From Phoma sp. XZ068 (Eukaryota; Ascomycota; Dothideomycetes; Pleosporales; Didymellaceae), in NCBI GenBank assembly GCA_004835665.1, contig RBKR01000016.1, positions 62,001-126,000 of the forward strand: a stretch of 64,000 nucleotides of DNA. Direction: 5' to 3'. The number at the start of each line of letters is the position of its first letter. The first letter of the stretch is position 1. The translations under genes and the position numbers were made by a program. Of this stretch, positions 53,386 through 63,633 are shown piece after piece. The notes below the pieces were generated by a model, which was not told the DNA's origin, made no database searches, and saw only the letters and a list, made by a program, of their open reading frames with translations.

Positions 53386-54807
53386 TTAAACCTTGTCAAG
53401 CACAGCCAGAAAGGCGGCATAACCCAGCTCATCTTCAATGGTGGTTTGGAGGACACGTAGGCGCCTGTTTATCACAGCCCGCTGCTGGAATAGCGTCATA
53501 TACTCCTCTTTGAGCGAATCCGAACGTAGCGGTGTAGTTTCTCCCTCCGAAACCTTGTCCTTCTCACTCCCCGTAAGCCTCTCCACTTCTGGTATCCATG
53601 ATTTGTTAGAGGCGGTGTTTTTGTCATGATCCGAATCATGGTCGTGAAAAATTGTAGAATCGTCAACCTTCTCCGGCCTGCGAGTTTTAAAAGGACGCTT
53701 CCTTTCAACCTCCTGCATCAACTGAGCGTTTGGTGGTGCATCGTTTCTGACGAGACGAGATCCCCTTCTACGAGGCTCTTCATCTGTACTTTCGAGCAGA
53801 AGCCGTGGTGACATGGAATGGTCACGAAGTACAGGTTGATTTGGTGATGTTGTACCATTGAACGCCTTCGTTGATGTAAATCTTGCAGAGTCTGAACCAA
53901 AATCATGGCCATCGGGTGCGCGATGTGGCTGCCTGCTACTACGACGTAAAGGCTGTTCTGACTTTCGACCTTCTCTGTCGCTGGAGCCGTCAGGCCCCAA
54001 CATTGGCGTTGGCTTTGTTTGAGGCGCAGAACGTCCGGCGTGCCTCTGAGAGTTAACCGTCAGCTTCGTCGTAGTCGAGTTTGCTCGACGTAGATCAGGC
54101 GCGTGTTTGGGTCTTTCCAAGCTATCCTTTCGCTTCCTGTCTTGGACTCGTTTATTCTTTGTAGGGCGTCTTGCTTCTTTCTCTCGCGCAACCTGCGCCT
54201 CGCTCTCCTCCGCAGCGATTAAGTCATTACAAGCACCCTGGAGATCCCTACGCCACGATGCACTCAGCGAAAAACCAGGGTCATCGTCAAAGACGCGCAG
54301 TCTTAGGCCAATCAGGAAATACCATTTGACAACGGCTACGAAGCGTGCCGTGCCCAGAAACGAGTTGAACGGGTAAGCAAGATTATCTACCGTCCCGTAG
54401 TAGGTAGCAACCATTGGTGTTTGGTGAGAATTATTGCCACCTTCAACGCCACAGAGCTCAATCTGAAACTGTTTGCGAGCGCCGGTGCGGTACAAGTATG
54501 CGTAAATGGGCTCTTTCTTATGCTCCCCGATGAAGAGCTTGTAGGGGTGATACGTGTACGTAGCTAGAGTGGAGTGTTTGATGAGGTGACTTTCGGATTG
54601 TGGCACTAGGTCCACTTCATCAAAGACTGGTAAGTGGCTAGACTGCTCTTCAGTGAGGTCGAACTCGGCCTTGACGTCGTCGAACGCAAGGTCGAGGCGG
54701 TGGCCTGGAGGAGGGACGTTCATGACTGTTACTGCCAGCGAGAAATCTGCGGGACTGCTGTCGTAATGTAGTACGTTCAGGTACCCACAAGATTGCTTTG
54801 ACATCAT
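53386..54807 (-). CDS. Unrecognised protein with long disordered basic region
   Basis: I do not recognise this protein. From the ATG at 54807 the frame gives 473 residues. The start is uncertain, because the longer frame to 54888 uses TTG and a different upstream exon is possible. The N-terminal about 190 residues look folded ('VNVPPPGHRLDLAFDDV' region, 'LATYTYHPYKLFIGEHKKEPIYAYLYR', 'MVATYYGTVDNLAYPFNSFLG'). Residues about 200-420 are Arg/Lys/Ser-rich and disordered. A short C-terminal coiled coil ('LKEEYMTLFQQRAVINRRLRVLQT') closes it. A nuclear scaffold or chromatin role is conceivable but unproven. Confidence 0.6.
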   Translation of the reverse strand: MMSKQSCGYLNVLHYDSSPADFSLAVTVMNVPPPGHRLDLAFDDVKAEFDLTEEQSSHLPVFDEVDLVPQSESHLIKHSTLATYTYHPYKLFIGEHKKEPIYAYLYRTGARKQFQIELCGVEGGNNSHQTPMVATYYGTVDNLAYPFNSFLGTARFVAVVKWYFLIGLRLRVFDDDPGFSLSASWRRDLQGACNDLIAAEESEAQVAREKEARRPTKNKRVQDRKRKDSLERPKHAPDLRRANSTTTKLTVNSQRHAGRSAPQTKPTPMLGPDGSSDREGRKSEQPLRRSSRQPHRAPDGHDFGSDSARFTSTKAFNGTTSPNQPVLRDHSMSPRLLLESTDEEPRRRGSRLVRNDAPPNAQLMQEVERKRPFKTRRPEKVDDSTIFHDHDSDHDKNTASNKSWIPEVERLTGSEKDKVSEGETTPLRSDSLKEEYMTLFQQRAVINRRLRVLQTTIEDELGYAAFLAVLDKV

Positions 54808-54935
54808 GCGCACCAATATGCTTGTAGGTGAGGGTCTCCAGAGCACGCGAATACACCCGATACTAAACACTCTAACGTTCGACGTCAAATTACTTTCTCA
54901 AATTATCTACCTCTAGCCAAACCATAAGCTCAAGG

Positions 54936-56504
54936 TCATGTCCGCTCCTCGTTTGCCTGTTCTGCCCAATCAACCCACCGCTTGATCACCTCATCGACCT
55001 TCTTCACCCCGTCCTTTGTCGCTTCCACCTCAAACCACTCCTGGTGCTGCTTTCCACAAGCCTCGCACTTCTTCATCACACGGTGCTCCCCTAGCTCCAG
55101 ATGGATCATACGCTCCACGCGCATGACGGTGGGAACTTTGCGCACAACACCGGCGTCAGACGCGCGTCGACTTGCGTTCACATTTTGCGCGGACTGGCGG
55201 CGAGAGTTGGCTGGCGAAGCGTGTGGTGAAGGTGTTGGCGTTGACGACGAGACGTATGGGTAGAAGCGAACAAGGGATAGAGAGTATCCGCACTGGCGCG
55301 TCCACTCGTTCATGCGACGATGGACGTTGTTCGCACGTCCAATCTTCAACAAGATTGTGGATTTTTCATCCTCAGCACCAGCGGTCGTGTTGTCGTTGCC
55401 CGATCTCTGGCGCGTAGAGCCTGACCGTGGCCGTGAGCCTTGCTTTACAGAATACTGTCGCAGTACGTCTGAGGTTCTCCGTCCTTGATCGGGTCGTGAC
55501 GGCGGGGTGAGGAGTGTTGATGCTGTAGATGAGGGTGCAGGACCCGAGGCTTCGGGTGTCAGCCAGAAGATGTATATGTAACCCTCATCATCGTGTTGCG
55601 AGATCGGCTTGGACAACTCAGCGAGTAGAGTTGACGCTAGCTGTGGTGATACGTTCTGTGGGATGTATCTCAGCATCTTTGCTGTATCTGAGTCGGATTG
55701 GGAGGTTGTGTTGACTGGTCTCGCTGTATTGCGACCGGCCGGCTGCTGTGAGCCTGACACCGGCCGTCCAGCTGAATTCCCACTTGGTCGTCGGCCATGT
55801 GTTTGCTGTGTTCGCGGCGGCGTTTGTGGCGCTTGCTGCATAGGCATTTCGGTTGTGTACTCGGGGCGGTGGCTTGGTCGGTTGTTGTGCTTCACGACTT
55901 CGATCTCGTCGTCATCCGCGGCACCACAGCACAATGATTGCCAGAAGCCTGGCTTCCTTCGCCGTGGCGACGGTTTTGCGGGTCGGCCATCTCTACGTTT
56001 CTTCTCTGCTGCCATTACATCGCTCGGTACTGAAATCAGTGGCCCCTCGACGCGGTCCCAAGTTGCTGGACGATTGATACGCCTTGATGGCCGGTTTCCA
56101 GATGACCCAGACTCTTTCCTATTGCTGTCCCGTCTCTTCCGGCGCGGTTCCTGCACGGTATCGTCTACTTCCAGAACTCCCAAGCGCTGTACCAGCGTGT
56201 CTATGCTACTCCGTTCCTTCAACGGATACAGCTGTGTATCAGGTCCGTTGGACTTAGTAGCCGCTAGTTGCTCAGCCTGATCTTTGTGCTGCCAACAGAA
56301 ATACGCCGCTGCGCCAATATCCTCGCTGTCACTGTCACCTGCAATTGACACGACTGCCAGAACGCCATCGTCATCGCTCACTTTTGCATCAATTGGACGT
56401 CTACATGGTCGCCCGGACTTGGTGATGCCTTTGCACGTTGTTGCTGGATTTCTGGAGTCAGACCGAGGTATCAAAGACTCAGGTGTTCTGCCAGTAAAAG
56501 CCAT
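54936..56504 (-). CDS. T5orf172 (DUF1766) GIY-YIG-like protein
   Basis: A single exon encodes 522 residues. The N-terminus contains a Cys-rich patch ('CKGITKSGRPCRRPID...YFCWQH') typical of fungal DUF1766 proteins. The middle is disordered. The C-terminal domain (about 305-515) has a GIY-like strand 'GYIYIFWLTPE', then 'ILLKIGRANNVHRRMNEWTRQCGYSL' (the KIG equivalent of YIG plus the Arg helix), 'MRVERMIHLELGEHR', and 'CEACGKQHQEWFEVE'. T5orf172 is a variant GIY-YIG nuclease domain; nuclease activity of fungal members is unproven. A long Ser/Pro-rich insert splits the GIY and YIG elements. Confidence 0.85.
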   Translation of the reverse strand: MAFTGRTPESLIPRSDSRNPATTCKGITKSGRPCRRPIDAKVSDDDGVLAVVSIAGDSDSEDIGAAAYFCWQHKDQAEQLAATKSNGPDTQLYPLKERSSIDTLVQRLGVLEVDDTVQEPRRKRRDSNRKESGSSGNRPSRRINRPATWDRVEGPLISVPSDVMAAEKKRRDGRPAKPSPRRRKPGFWQSLCCGAADDDEIEVVKHNNRPSHRPEYTTEMPMQQAPQTPPRTQQTHGRRPSGNSAGRPVSGSQQPAGRNTARPVNTTSQSDSDTAKMLRYIPQNVSPQLASTLLAELSKPISQHDDEGYIYIFWLTPEASGPAPSSTASTLLTPPSRPDQGRRTSDVLRQYSVKQGSRPRSGSTRQRSGNDNTTAGAEDEKSTILLKIGRANNVHRRMNEWTRQCGYSLSLVRFYPYVSSSTPTPSPHASPANSRRQSAQNVNASRRASDAGVVRKVPTVMRVERMIHLELGEHRVMKKCEACGKQHQEWFEVEATKDGVKKVDEVIKRWVDWAEQANEERT

Positions 56505-56921
56505 ATTCAGTAGATGAAGTGCTGCTCAATGCGGTGTTGAATGGAACTGTAAGCAAGAAAGGAAGAACAACGCTAGAAATATGCGTTGTCAACTGCGGCT
56601 GTTCACAGCCCAAAAAGTGCCCTTTGACAGCCTTGTTTTACAGTGAAAAGCAAAAGGCCCGGGCACGACGAGGAAATGAGCGTCATGTCATCATGCAGCA
56701 CAGACAGTGGGAACATTGTTGCGAACGTTGCATAAGGTGGGCGCGTGCGCTGGAAAGATGGCAGGGGATCCGAAAGTCGCGAGGCGCGCGCGTGGCAGTG
56801 CGTGTGGCAGTGTACGTGGCCAAACCACGTTAGCGCACGTGACCCACATCAACTCCATCACACTCCACTTCTGCAAAAACAACGGCTCCTCCACCACCTC
56901 AAGACGGAGAGAACTGCAAAA
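56505..56921. other. Intergenic region
   Basis: 417 bp between the T5orf172 start and the tRNA gene. I see nothing beyond short overlapping frames. Confidence 0.5.
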
Positions 56922-57009
56922 TGCATCGGCCGGGAATCGAACCCGGGGCTAGCCGAAACTGTGCTGTGAAGCATGGCAACGGCTAATTTTACCACTAAAC
57001 CACCGATGC
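56922..57009 (-). tRNA. tRNA-Gly(GCC) with a 17-nt intron
   Basis: The minus strand folds as a complete tRNA: acceptor GCATCGG/CCGATGC with discriminator A, D arm GTTT-AGTGGTA-AAAT, anticodon stem AGCCG/CGGCT, and T arm CCGGG-TTCGATT-CCCGG. The anticodon loop TTGCCA-T gives anticodon GCC. A 17-nt intron (56973-56957) sits at the canonical place, one base 3' of the anticodon. The mature tRNA is 71 nt before CCA addition, normal for tRNA-Gly. TTCGAACCC-like B-box and the A-box are intact. Confidence 0.93.
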
Positions 57010-58021
57010 AGTGTAGTTGTTGTTGTTGTTGTTGGAAGGTCTTGAATTGTAAAATTAATTATCTTGGATTCTGAGATCTTAATCATTTTCTTCTGCTTCT
57101 TGCAAATTCCGATAATCACATCAGTCCTGAGAGAGGAAGATAGCTAGCTATGATAACAACGCTGATACCAATTCAGATCGTATCGGATGACCATAAACAG
57201 TCTGCTTGACAATTCGCCCTTCCAATTATCAGCAATGGTTACGATCCATTGTGGACTGTTGGCCTTAGGACTCTAGGTCGTGCATCCAGCCGATGAGTAC
57301 TCATTCATACCAATGGCCGATACTTACTGTTCCACAATGACTGACCGTGTAATGTTCGACGCTTTCAACTCTTAGTTCTCCGAGTCACTTCCATGTCTCG
57401 CTGGAAATTGATCGTGAGTCGCAGAGGCGGGCGCTAGGATCTTGTTTGTTTTCTTACTAGGATACCTAGGCAAGACCAGGAGTGGGCCACAATGCCTCCC
57501 CTGCCCTTTAAATGTTCTCAAATATCTTTAGGGCGCAGCTATATCTCAATAACTACGATCCTCTCGTTCATACGTGGAGAATCTTTCAACATGGTGTAAA
57601 TTTTATCTCTATCTATACGCAAATAGAACATGCAGTGTACACATAAAAGGCAGTCTACTGCCCACTTATAATGTGGAGTGGAGAACTGTCAAGGCTAAAT
57701 CATTTTAGACCTAGGTAACCACGCACCTTAATGAACTCAAAAAGGGCTGGGCTCAGAATGACAACCGGCCAGAAACATAACAAGGCTATTTTGTGGACTA
57801 TCAAGGCTATTTTCATGTTAAAAAATTGCACGTTGTTGGGTTTTGGCCCCCAATACTCTATGCATTCGTCAGCCTATCGTTTACATCAAGAAGGTGGGCG
57901 CCTGATCTTAGCCCCTTTCTTAGCGATGAATTGTTTATCTCTCTCGTGATCACGTCTGCTTTCCTTCCTAGTTGCGACACTCTCTGCCCGCCTTGTGGTG
58001 GAGGTCAATATTTTAGTGTCC
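57010..58021. other. Intergenic region with (GTT)6 microsatellite
   Basis: 1.0 kb. A (GTT)6 run at 57016-57033 lies just upstream of the tRNA gene, and an ACCTAGGT palindrome is at 57709-57716. No gene is convincing; the plus-strand frame at 57731-57949 shows no domain. Confidence 0.5.
57016..57033. repeat. (GTT)6 microsatellite
   Basis: Six perfect GTT units start 7 bp beyond the 5' end of the tRNA-Gly gene. Confidence 0.85.
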
Positions 58022-59982
58022 ATGGCGCATAACATTGGCAACTTCGGGTCAGCACAGAACCTGGAATATCATCCTCTAGGAAACATCCCATCAACATACA
58101 CAGATCCCAACTCGCTTCGACCCGATACCCACGCTCCACGGAATACTGTCTATGATTCGACAGCTTACTCCGGAAACGACATAAGCGACTATGAGAGAAA
58201 CTATAATGCGCCGAGTCCTACATCAAAAACGCAATACCCTTCTGTCTCGTCATTACACAACCTCAGCTCATCCGAAATTGTGTCAAATCCGCTAAGCAAA
58301 CCTCCTCAGTTTAGCATAAGAGACTGGCAATGGGAGTTTAGCGCTTCCGTATTCAGTCTGGGATGCCTGGCCGCTGTTGTTGGTGTACTCGCAGCATACG
58401 ACACCAAGTCACTCGCAAGCTGGACCTTTGTCTTCGGGATCACTCTCAACACCCTCGTTGCTGTCCTCTCCACTTTGTCCAGAACGGCGCTGCTGGTTCC
58501 GGTCGCGTCCTGCATAAGTCAGCTTAAGTGGATACATCTCGTCGACGGCTCGAGACCTCTTCATGAGGTTCAGGTGTTTGACGATGCCAGCCGTGGCCCG
58601 TGGGGATCCTTAGAGCTCATCTGGAAGCTCCACATCAGGACAAAATTAGCAGCCTGGGGTTCTATCATCACTATTTTAACACTAGCCATGGGGCCTTTTG
58701 CGCAACAATTGCTCTCTTATCCTTCACGGGCTGTGATATCTGATGGAGCTGTTTATCGGACCAGTCACATATACGACTCGGCATATGGCGAATCACGACT
58801 TCTTAGAGGGGCAACAGGAAGAGTCTGTGAGTGGACGCACGCCAGCGTTTAAAGGTGTTTTCTGACTTGCAACTAGCCGCGACAATGGGTCCGAAAATGC
58901 AGGGTGCAATACTCAATGGTCTTTTTAATCTGAGCTCTCCGATTCCATTCAAGTGCTCTACTGGCAACTGTCAGTGGGACGAGTTCTCCACCTTGGCAGT
59001 CACAAGTAGTTGCCAGAATGTTACTTCTAGCAGCGATGTGTTATGTCGACTGAGCGGCGGTAGAACTAACTGCAATTACACCACGCCTTCTGGTATGATG
59101 ATCCGTGCTGTGCATTGGTCCAGTTCAGGTGCCGGAGGAAATACCTATTTCAACTCTACCGCCTTCAAGCCACTTTCCTACGACAATGGTCCTATTTCTG
59201 GCCGAGATGAGCTAATTAATAGTACCATAGCCAGAATTTCAGTAGCAGATATGCAAGGCTGGCGCAATGTAACGACTCCGGATATCTTAGAGTGCAACAT
59301 GCGTTTATGTGCTCGGGTTACCCGCAATCTGACCATTACAAATGGTACATTCAACCCTGGCGTCTCCGAAGACATCGAGATTGATGGGGTCCCGGGCAAA
59401 TATGAAGAAAATATCAAACCAGGAATCTCGTCCTTTAGGGATTGGTACACCTTCAACATAACTGGAGATCACCCATCCTTTCCTGGAAATCGGTCTTTCA
59501 GTTATAACATGATAGACATCGAAGGCGTCAAAAAGTTTCTTTATGACATCTTTACCTCGGACAACACCAGTCCCTACTATCTCCCTCTGATGAATTCCAC
59601 AGACCATGCAGGGACTGTGGCTTCAATTAGCGAGAGTATGAGCTATGCATTTGCACAAGCTCCAAGTGGAGAAAGCCTGGAGGGAAGAGCTCTCAGCTCT
59701 GAGCTATACATTCGAGTTTCCTGGCTTTGGATTATCCTTCCTGTGCTGGAAGTGATTATGAGCATAGCGTTTCTACTGTGTACATTGATACACACTCAAC
59801 GAAAGGGGGTCACCGTTTGGAAGTCTTCTGGAATAGTACCATTGCTGACGGTTATGGTTGGCTGGGACAACAACGAGCTGAGAGCAGCATCTCGGAGGGA
59901 GCTTGAAGAACGAACAAAGAATATGCGCGGTCAACTGGTGCCGAATGATGGGAATGTACAGGGCTTCCATCGGACAGGTTAG
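58022..59982 (+). CDS. DUF3176 membrane protein
   Basis: Exons 58022-58826 and 58877-59982 (intron 50 nt: GTGAGT...ACTAG) give 636 residues. After a Ser/Tyr/Asn-rich cytosolic N-terminus, three hydrophobic helices occur near residues 105-225: 'VFSLGCLAAVVGVLAAYD', 'TFVFGITLNTLVAVLSTLSRTALLVPV', 'LAAWGSIITILTLAMGPFAQQLL'. The family motifs 'SQLKWIHLV' and 'RPLHEVQVFDDASRGPWGSLELIW' are diagnostic. A large extracellular domain follows, with paired cysteines ('CSTGNCQW', 'SSCQNVTSSSDVLC') and many Asn-glycosylation sites. A final membrane segment lies near residue 565 and a short cytosolic tail closes the protein. The function of DUF3176 is unknown; it is probably at the plasma membrane. Confidence 0.88.
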
Positions 59983-61333
59983 GGCATTGCTATTTTGATG
60001 TGGTAGTTCCAATGGCATTCTCGCTGGTGTTGGAAGTCATTTTCGATGCTGTGACATGTTGAGGGGAAGGTGGCAGATACCGAATACACGCCGGGGCCCG
60101 CGGACGGGTTTTTCGGAACCACGCCTCGACTTTCCGACTTCGGCCACAGAACAGACAATCAAACATCCGTCTGATAACGGTCAATCGTAAGCTTGTTTGA
60201 CGTCGAACCACGTGACGTACATTGCACCTAATACTCTTGAGGAAGCACTCTTACATGCGGCGCATAGCTGTAGTGAGCTCTGGCCGCGGCCTCCGTTCCG
60301 TTTAACATTGGGCATCGTCGGAGGCGAATCAGCCGCATCTCGCTCGAATGTAGATCCGAGATCTGGGGTAAGTGCTGGCCTACGCTGGTACTGCGAGTGC
60401 GACATTCAGGGTATTCCCTTTTGCAGAGTAATCCCAAGGTTTCAGGCGTTTGGCGCGTTTGTTTGCAGTGTGAATGACTGGGTTGTGTGTCTAACACCAC
60501 TAGCTAGTTATAACGATGCCATCATTGAATTCGAGACTCAAGGTTCAAAGTAGAGATTGTAGATGTATGTATGCATACAATGGGTAAGTTCGTATGGAGC
60601 ATTTGCGCAGTACATCAGGATTGTGCGGCTCTAATTCCGCACTTAAGCTTTTGGTACTCTTGCACGCGGATTGGTGTCGTATCACTCTCTGATTCTATTG
60701 AATTGCACTTGAACCTTGATTTCCTTCTAATAACAAAATTAAAGCAGCTCAGAAGAGGCAAACATGCGACGGGTAGATAGTGTTTGCAATCGTGAAGGTG
60801 CGCGAGGAAGTGGCACCTTACTCGTTTGGGAAGGTCCACGCGTAACACGCCCTCTCGTCCTTGCAATTCAAGGTCTTGAATTACAATACCTGCGTCTTTA
60901 AGTCATTGCTAATTGATCTGCTTTCCATCGGTCAGACGAACGAATTATTCTGCCTATCGTGTATTACCCAATGGCAACTCATCGTGGAGAAGCCGTTTCC
61001 GCAACGAGGAGGTACAACCGGTAACACTCCGCATTGGAAGTTAAGTCTGGCCCTGTAGCGCTGTCATCCACCATCCTGCCGTTATCGACCCCACATCGAT
61101 CTCATAGCTTGTCGTAGACGCGGAATCGGATACACGTGTTGCGCGACCCTGGAGGTGTTCCGTTCTATATAACGTGACGGTCCTCCCTCAATTCGTGTTG
61201 TCGTTGTATCATCATCTTTACTCACCCCTCTCACATCTCTGCTTGGAGCAGACTGATATACATTACGATCGTGGCATAGCTTGATTGATCACTCATCACA
61301 TATCCATCAAAGACAAGCCATCCAGCAGCCGCA
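59983..61333. other. Intergenic region, upstream of the amine oxidase
   Basis: 1.35 kb. A TATATAA at 61166-61172 is the likely core promoter of the amine oxidase gene. The plus-strand frame at 60197-60553 lacks an ATG context and any family feature. Nothing else is seen. Confidence 0.5.
61166..61172 (+). promoter_or_regulatory. TATA box of the copper amine oxidase gene
   Basis: TATATAA lies 168 bp upstream of the ATG at 61334, within a C/T-rich leader. Confidence 0.5.
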
Positions 61334-63405
61334 ATGGCACCCCATCCGTTCAAGAACCTCACTTCTGAGGAGACCCGTGTCGCCCGTGACACAGTCCTCT
61401 CACTGCACAAAGATGTCCTTGTGAACTTCCGAGAGATTTTTCTTCAAGAGCCCGAGAAGGAGATCATGAAGGCGTTCCTCGAGGCAGAGCACGCAGCACG
61501 ACCTGGTCAGTCACCAACATCAAAAAGGCCACCGAGATTGGCCAAGGTCATGTATGATGTCATTGGAAACGATGGCATCCCAGAGTACAATGAATCAATC
61601 ATCGATGTGGAGCAGAAGAAGCGCACGAGGCACGAATCCGTCCCAAAAGAGAAGGGACACGCAAGTTTGACACTATGGGAATTCGCCGAGTTGGTAGAAG
61701 CATGCAAAAAGAGCGAGGAGTTCCAGAAGGCAATTGCAGAATTTCAGCTTCCCGAAGGGTTTGAGCTCGTAGTCGAGCCATGGTCAGTACTATCATCTTA
61801 TGTGCACGACATACACTAACAGAAAGGAGGCCATATGGCGGTCTCGACTTTGGCGCGGAGAACCGCAGGTACTTCCAAGGCTTATGTTTCGCTCAGGATA
61901 CCCGGAATGGCAACCCTGACTCGAACTTCTACGCTTATCCGCTTCCCCTCATCCCGGTCATGGATGCTCACAAGAAGGAGATCGTCCGCCTCGATCGCTT
62001 GGCAACTGGTGGAAAGGGAGACAGCCTTACCGGCAAAACTCATTCTCCTCGTATTCTCGATCACTGCCAGTCAGCAGAATACGTGCCTGAGCTTGTAGCA
62101 GGCGGTCTTCGCAAGGACGTGAAGCCCATCAACATCACACAACCTGAGGGACCTTCTTTCAAAGTGACAGACGAGTCGCTTGTTGAGTGGCAAAAGTGGA
62201 GCTTCCGTGTATCTTTCAACCCTCGCGAGGGTGCCGTTCTTCACGATGTTCGCTACGATGGCCGGAGTATCATGTACCGCATGAGCATCAGTGAGATGAC
62301 CGTTCCGTACGCAGATGCTCGCGCACCTTTCCACCGCAAGCAGGCCTTCGACTTCGGTGACGGAGGCGCTGGCAACTGCGCAAACAACCTGTCGCTTGGC
62401 TGCGACTGCCTCGGAGTGATCAAGTACTTCGATGCTGTTATAGTCTCAAACGATGGCGAGCCCAAAGCTCACCCTAACGTCGTCTGCCTGCACGAGCAGG
62501 ACAACGGTATCGGCTGGAAGCACACCAACTGGAGGACAGGGCGCGCTGTTGTTACACGTATGCGCGAGCTCGTCGTCCAGTTCATCATCACACTGGCCAA
62601 TTACGAGTACGTCTTTGCCTACAAGCTAGACACCGCAGGCGGCATTACCCTCGAAGTCCGAGCCACCGGTATTGTCTCAACCGTCAACATCGACCCCGGC
62701 AAGACTTCCCTATACGGAAACGTCGTCTCCGGCGGTGTCCTCGCCCAGAACCACCAGCACATCTTCGCCGCGCGCTTCGATCCTGCCATCGACGGCCACA
62801 ACAACACTGTTACCTACGAGGAATCGCTCCCAGCACCATGGGACAAGGAAACAAATCCCAATGGCAACTTCTACGAGATCCGCAAGACAGTCGTCAACCG
62901 CTCGGCCGGCCTCGACGCAAACCCACTCGACCACCGCGTGTTCAAGATCATCAACCAGGACAAGAAGAACCCTCACAGCGGCAACCCCGTGGGCTACAAG
63001 TTCACTCCCCTCCCCACTCAGAAGCTGCTCGCAGCACCAGGCTCGATCCAGGCCCAGCGCGCTCTATTCACAAACCACCACGTGTGGGTAACAAAGTACC
63101 AGGACGACGAGCTGTACGCCGCCGGCCGCTTCACAATGCAGAGCCAGCTCGAGCAGGGCGGCGTGCACGACATGGCAGCGCGCAAGGACTATGTTGCTAA
63201 CGAGGACCTGGTTGTCTGGAACGTGTTTGGTCTTACTCACAACCCTCGTGTTGAGGACTGGCCGGTTATGCCTTGCGAGATCTACCAGTTGCACTACAAG
63301 CCCAGCGATTTCTTTGACAGGAATCCGGCTATTGATTTCCCGAGTCAGAAGAACCAGGCGAGTGTGCTGGTTACGAAGGATGACTGCTGTTCGCAAAAAT
63401 TGTAA
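61334..63405 (+). CDS. Copper amine oxidase (TPQ-dependent primary amine oxidase)
   Basis: Exons 61334-61782 and 61827-63405 (intron 44 nt) give 675 residues; splicing restores 'EPWRPYGGLDFG'. The enzyme oxidises primary amines to aldehydes with release of ammonia and hydrogen peroxide. The TPQ precursor is Tyr409 in TLANYEYVF (consensus TxxNYD/E). Copper ligands are His459 and His461 in NHQHIFAARFD, and a third His at 567/568 in FTNHHVWVT. 'FDFGDGGAGNCANNLSLGCDC' contains the catalytic-base Asp. No signal peptide is present, and the C-terminus ends SQKL, which resembles a peroxisomal PTS1 but is not the canonical SKL. The family is normally peroxisomal in fungi. Confidence 0.94.
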
Positions 63406-63633
63406 GATGGGATGGGATAAAATTGTATAGGTGGAGATGAGATACCAGGTCCTTTTATGACCTTTATGTTGCATTACAATAGCATTTGAATTTAACTACA
63501 TTCATGAACTGAACGACTCTTCTCTTCATTACCAGTCTTCGTCTGAGTGAAAACTATTGGCGAGCAGCTACATCTTGCTTTGCAATAGCGCGGTCAGAGC
63601 TTCCTTGAATATCTGTCCGTCAGTAGCAGCCAT
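63406..63633. other. Convergent 3' region
   Basis: 228 bp between two converging genes; I see nothing else. Confidence 0.5.

Noticed and set aside
60197..60553. 118-codon plus-strand frame before the amine oxidase
   Set aside because: Starts at a non-ATG codon or poor context, overlaps equal-length minus frames, no domain.
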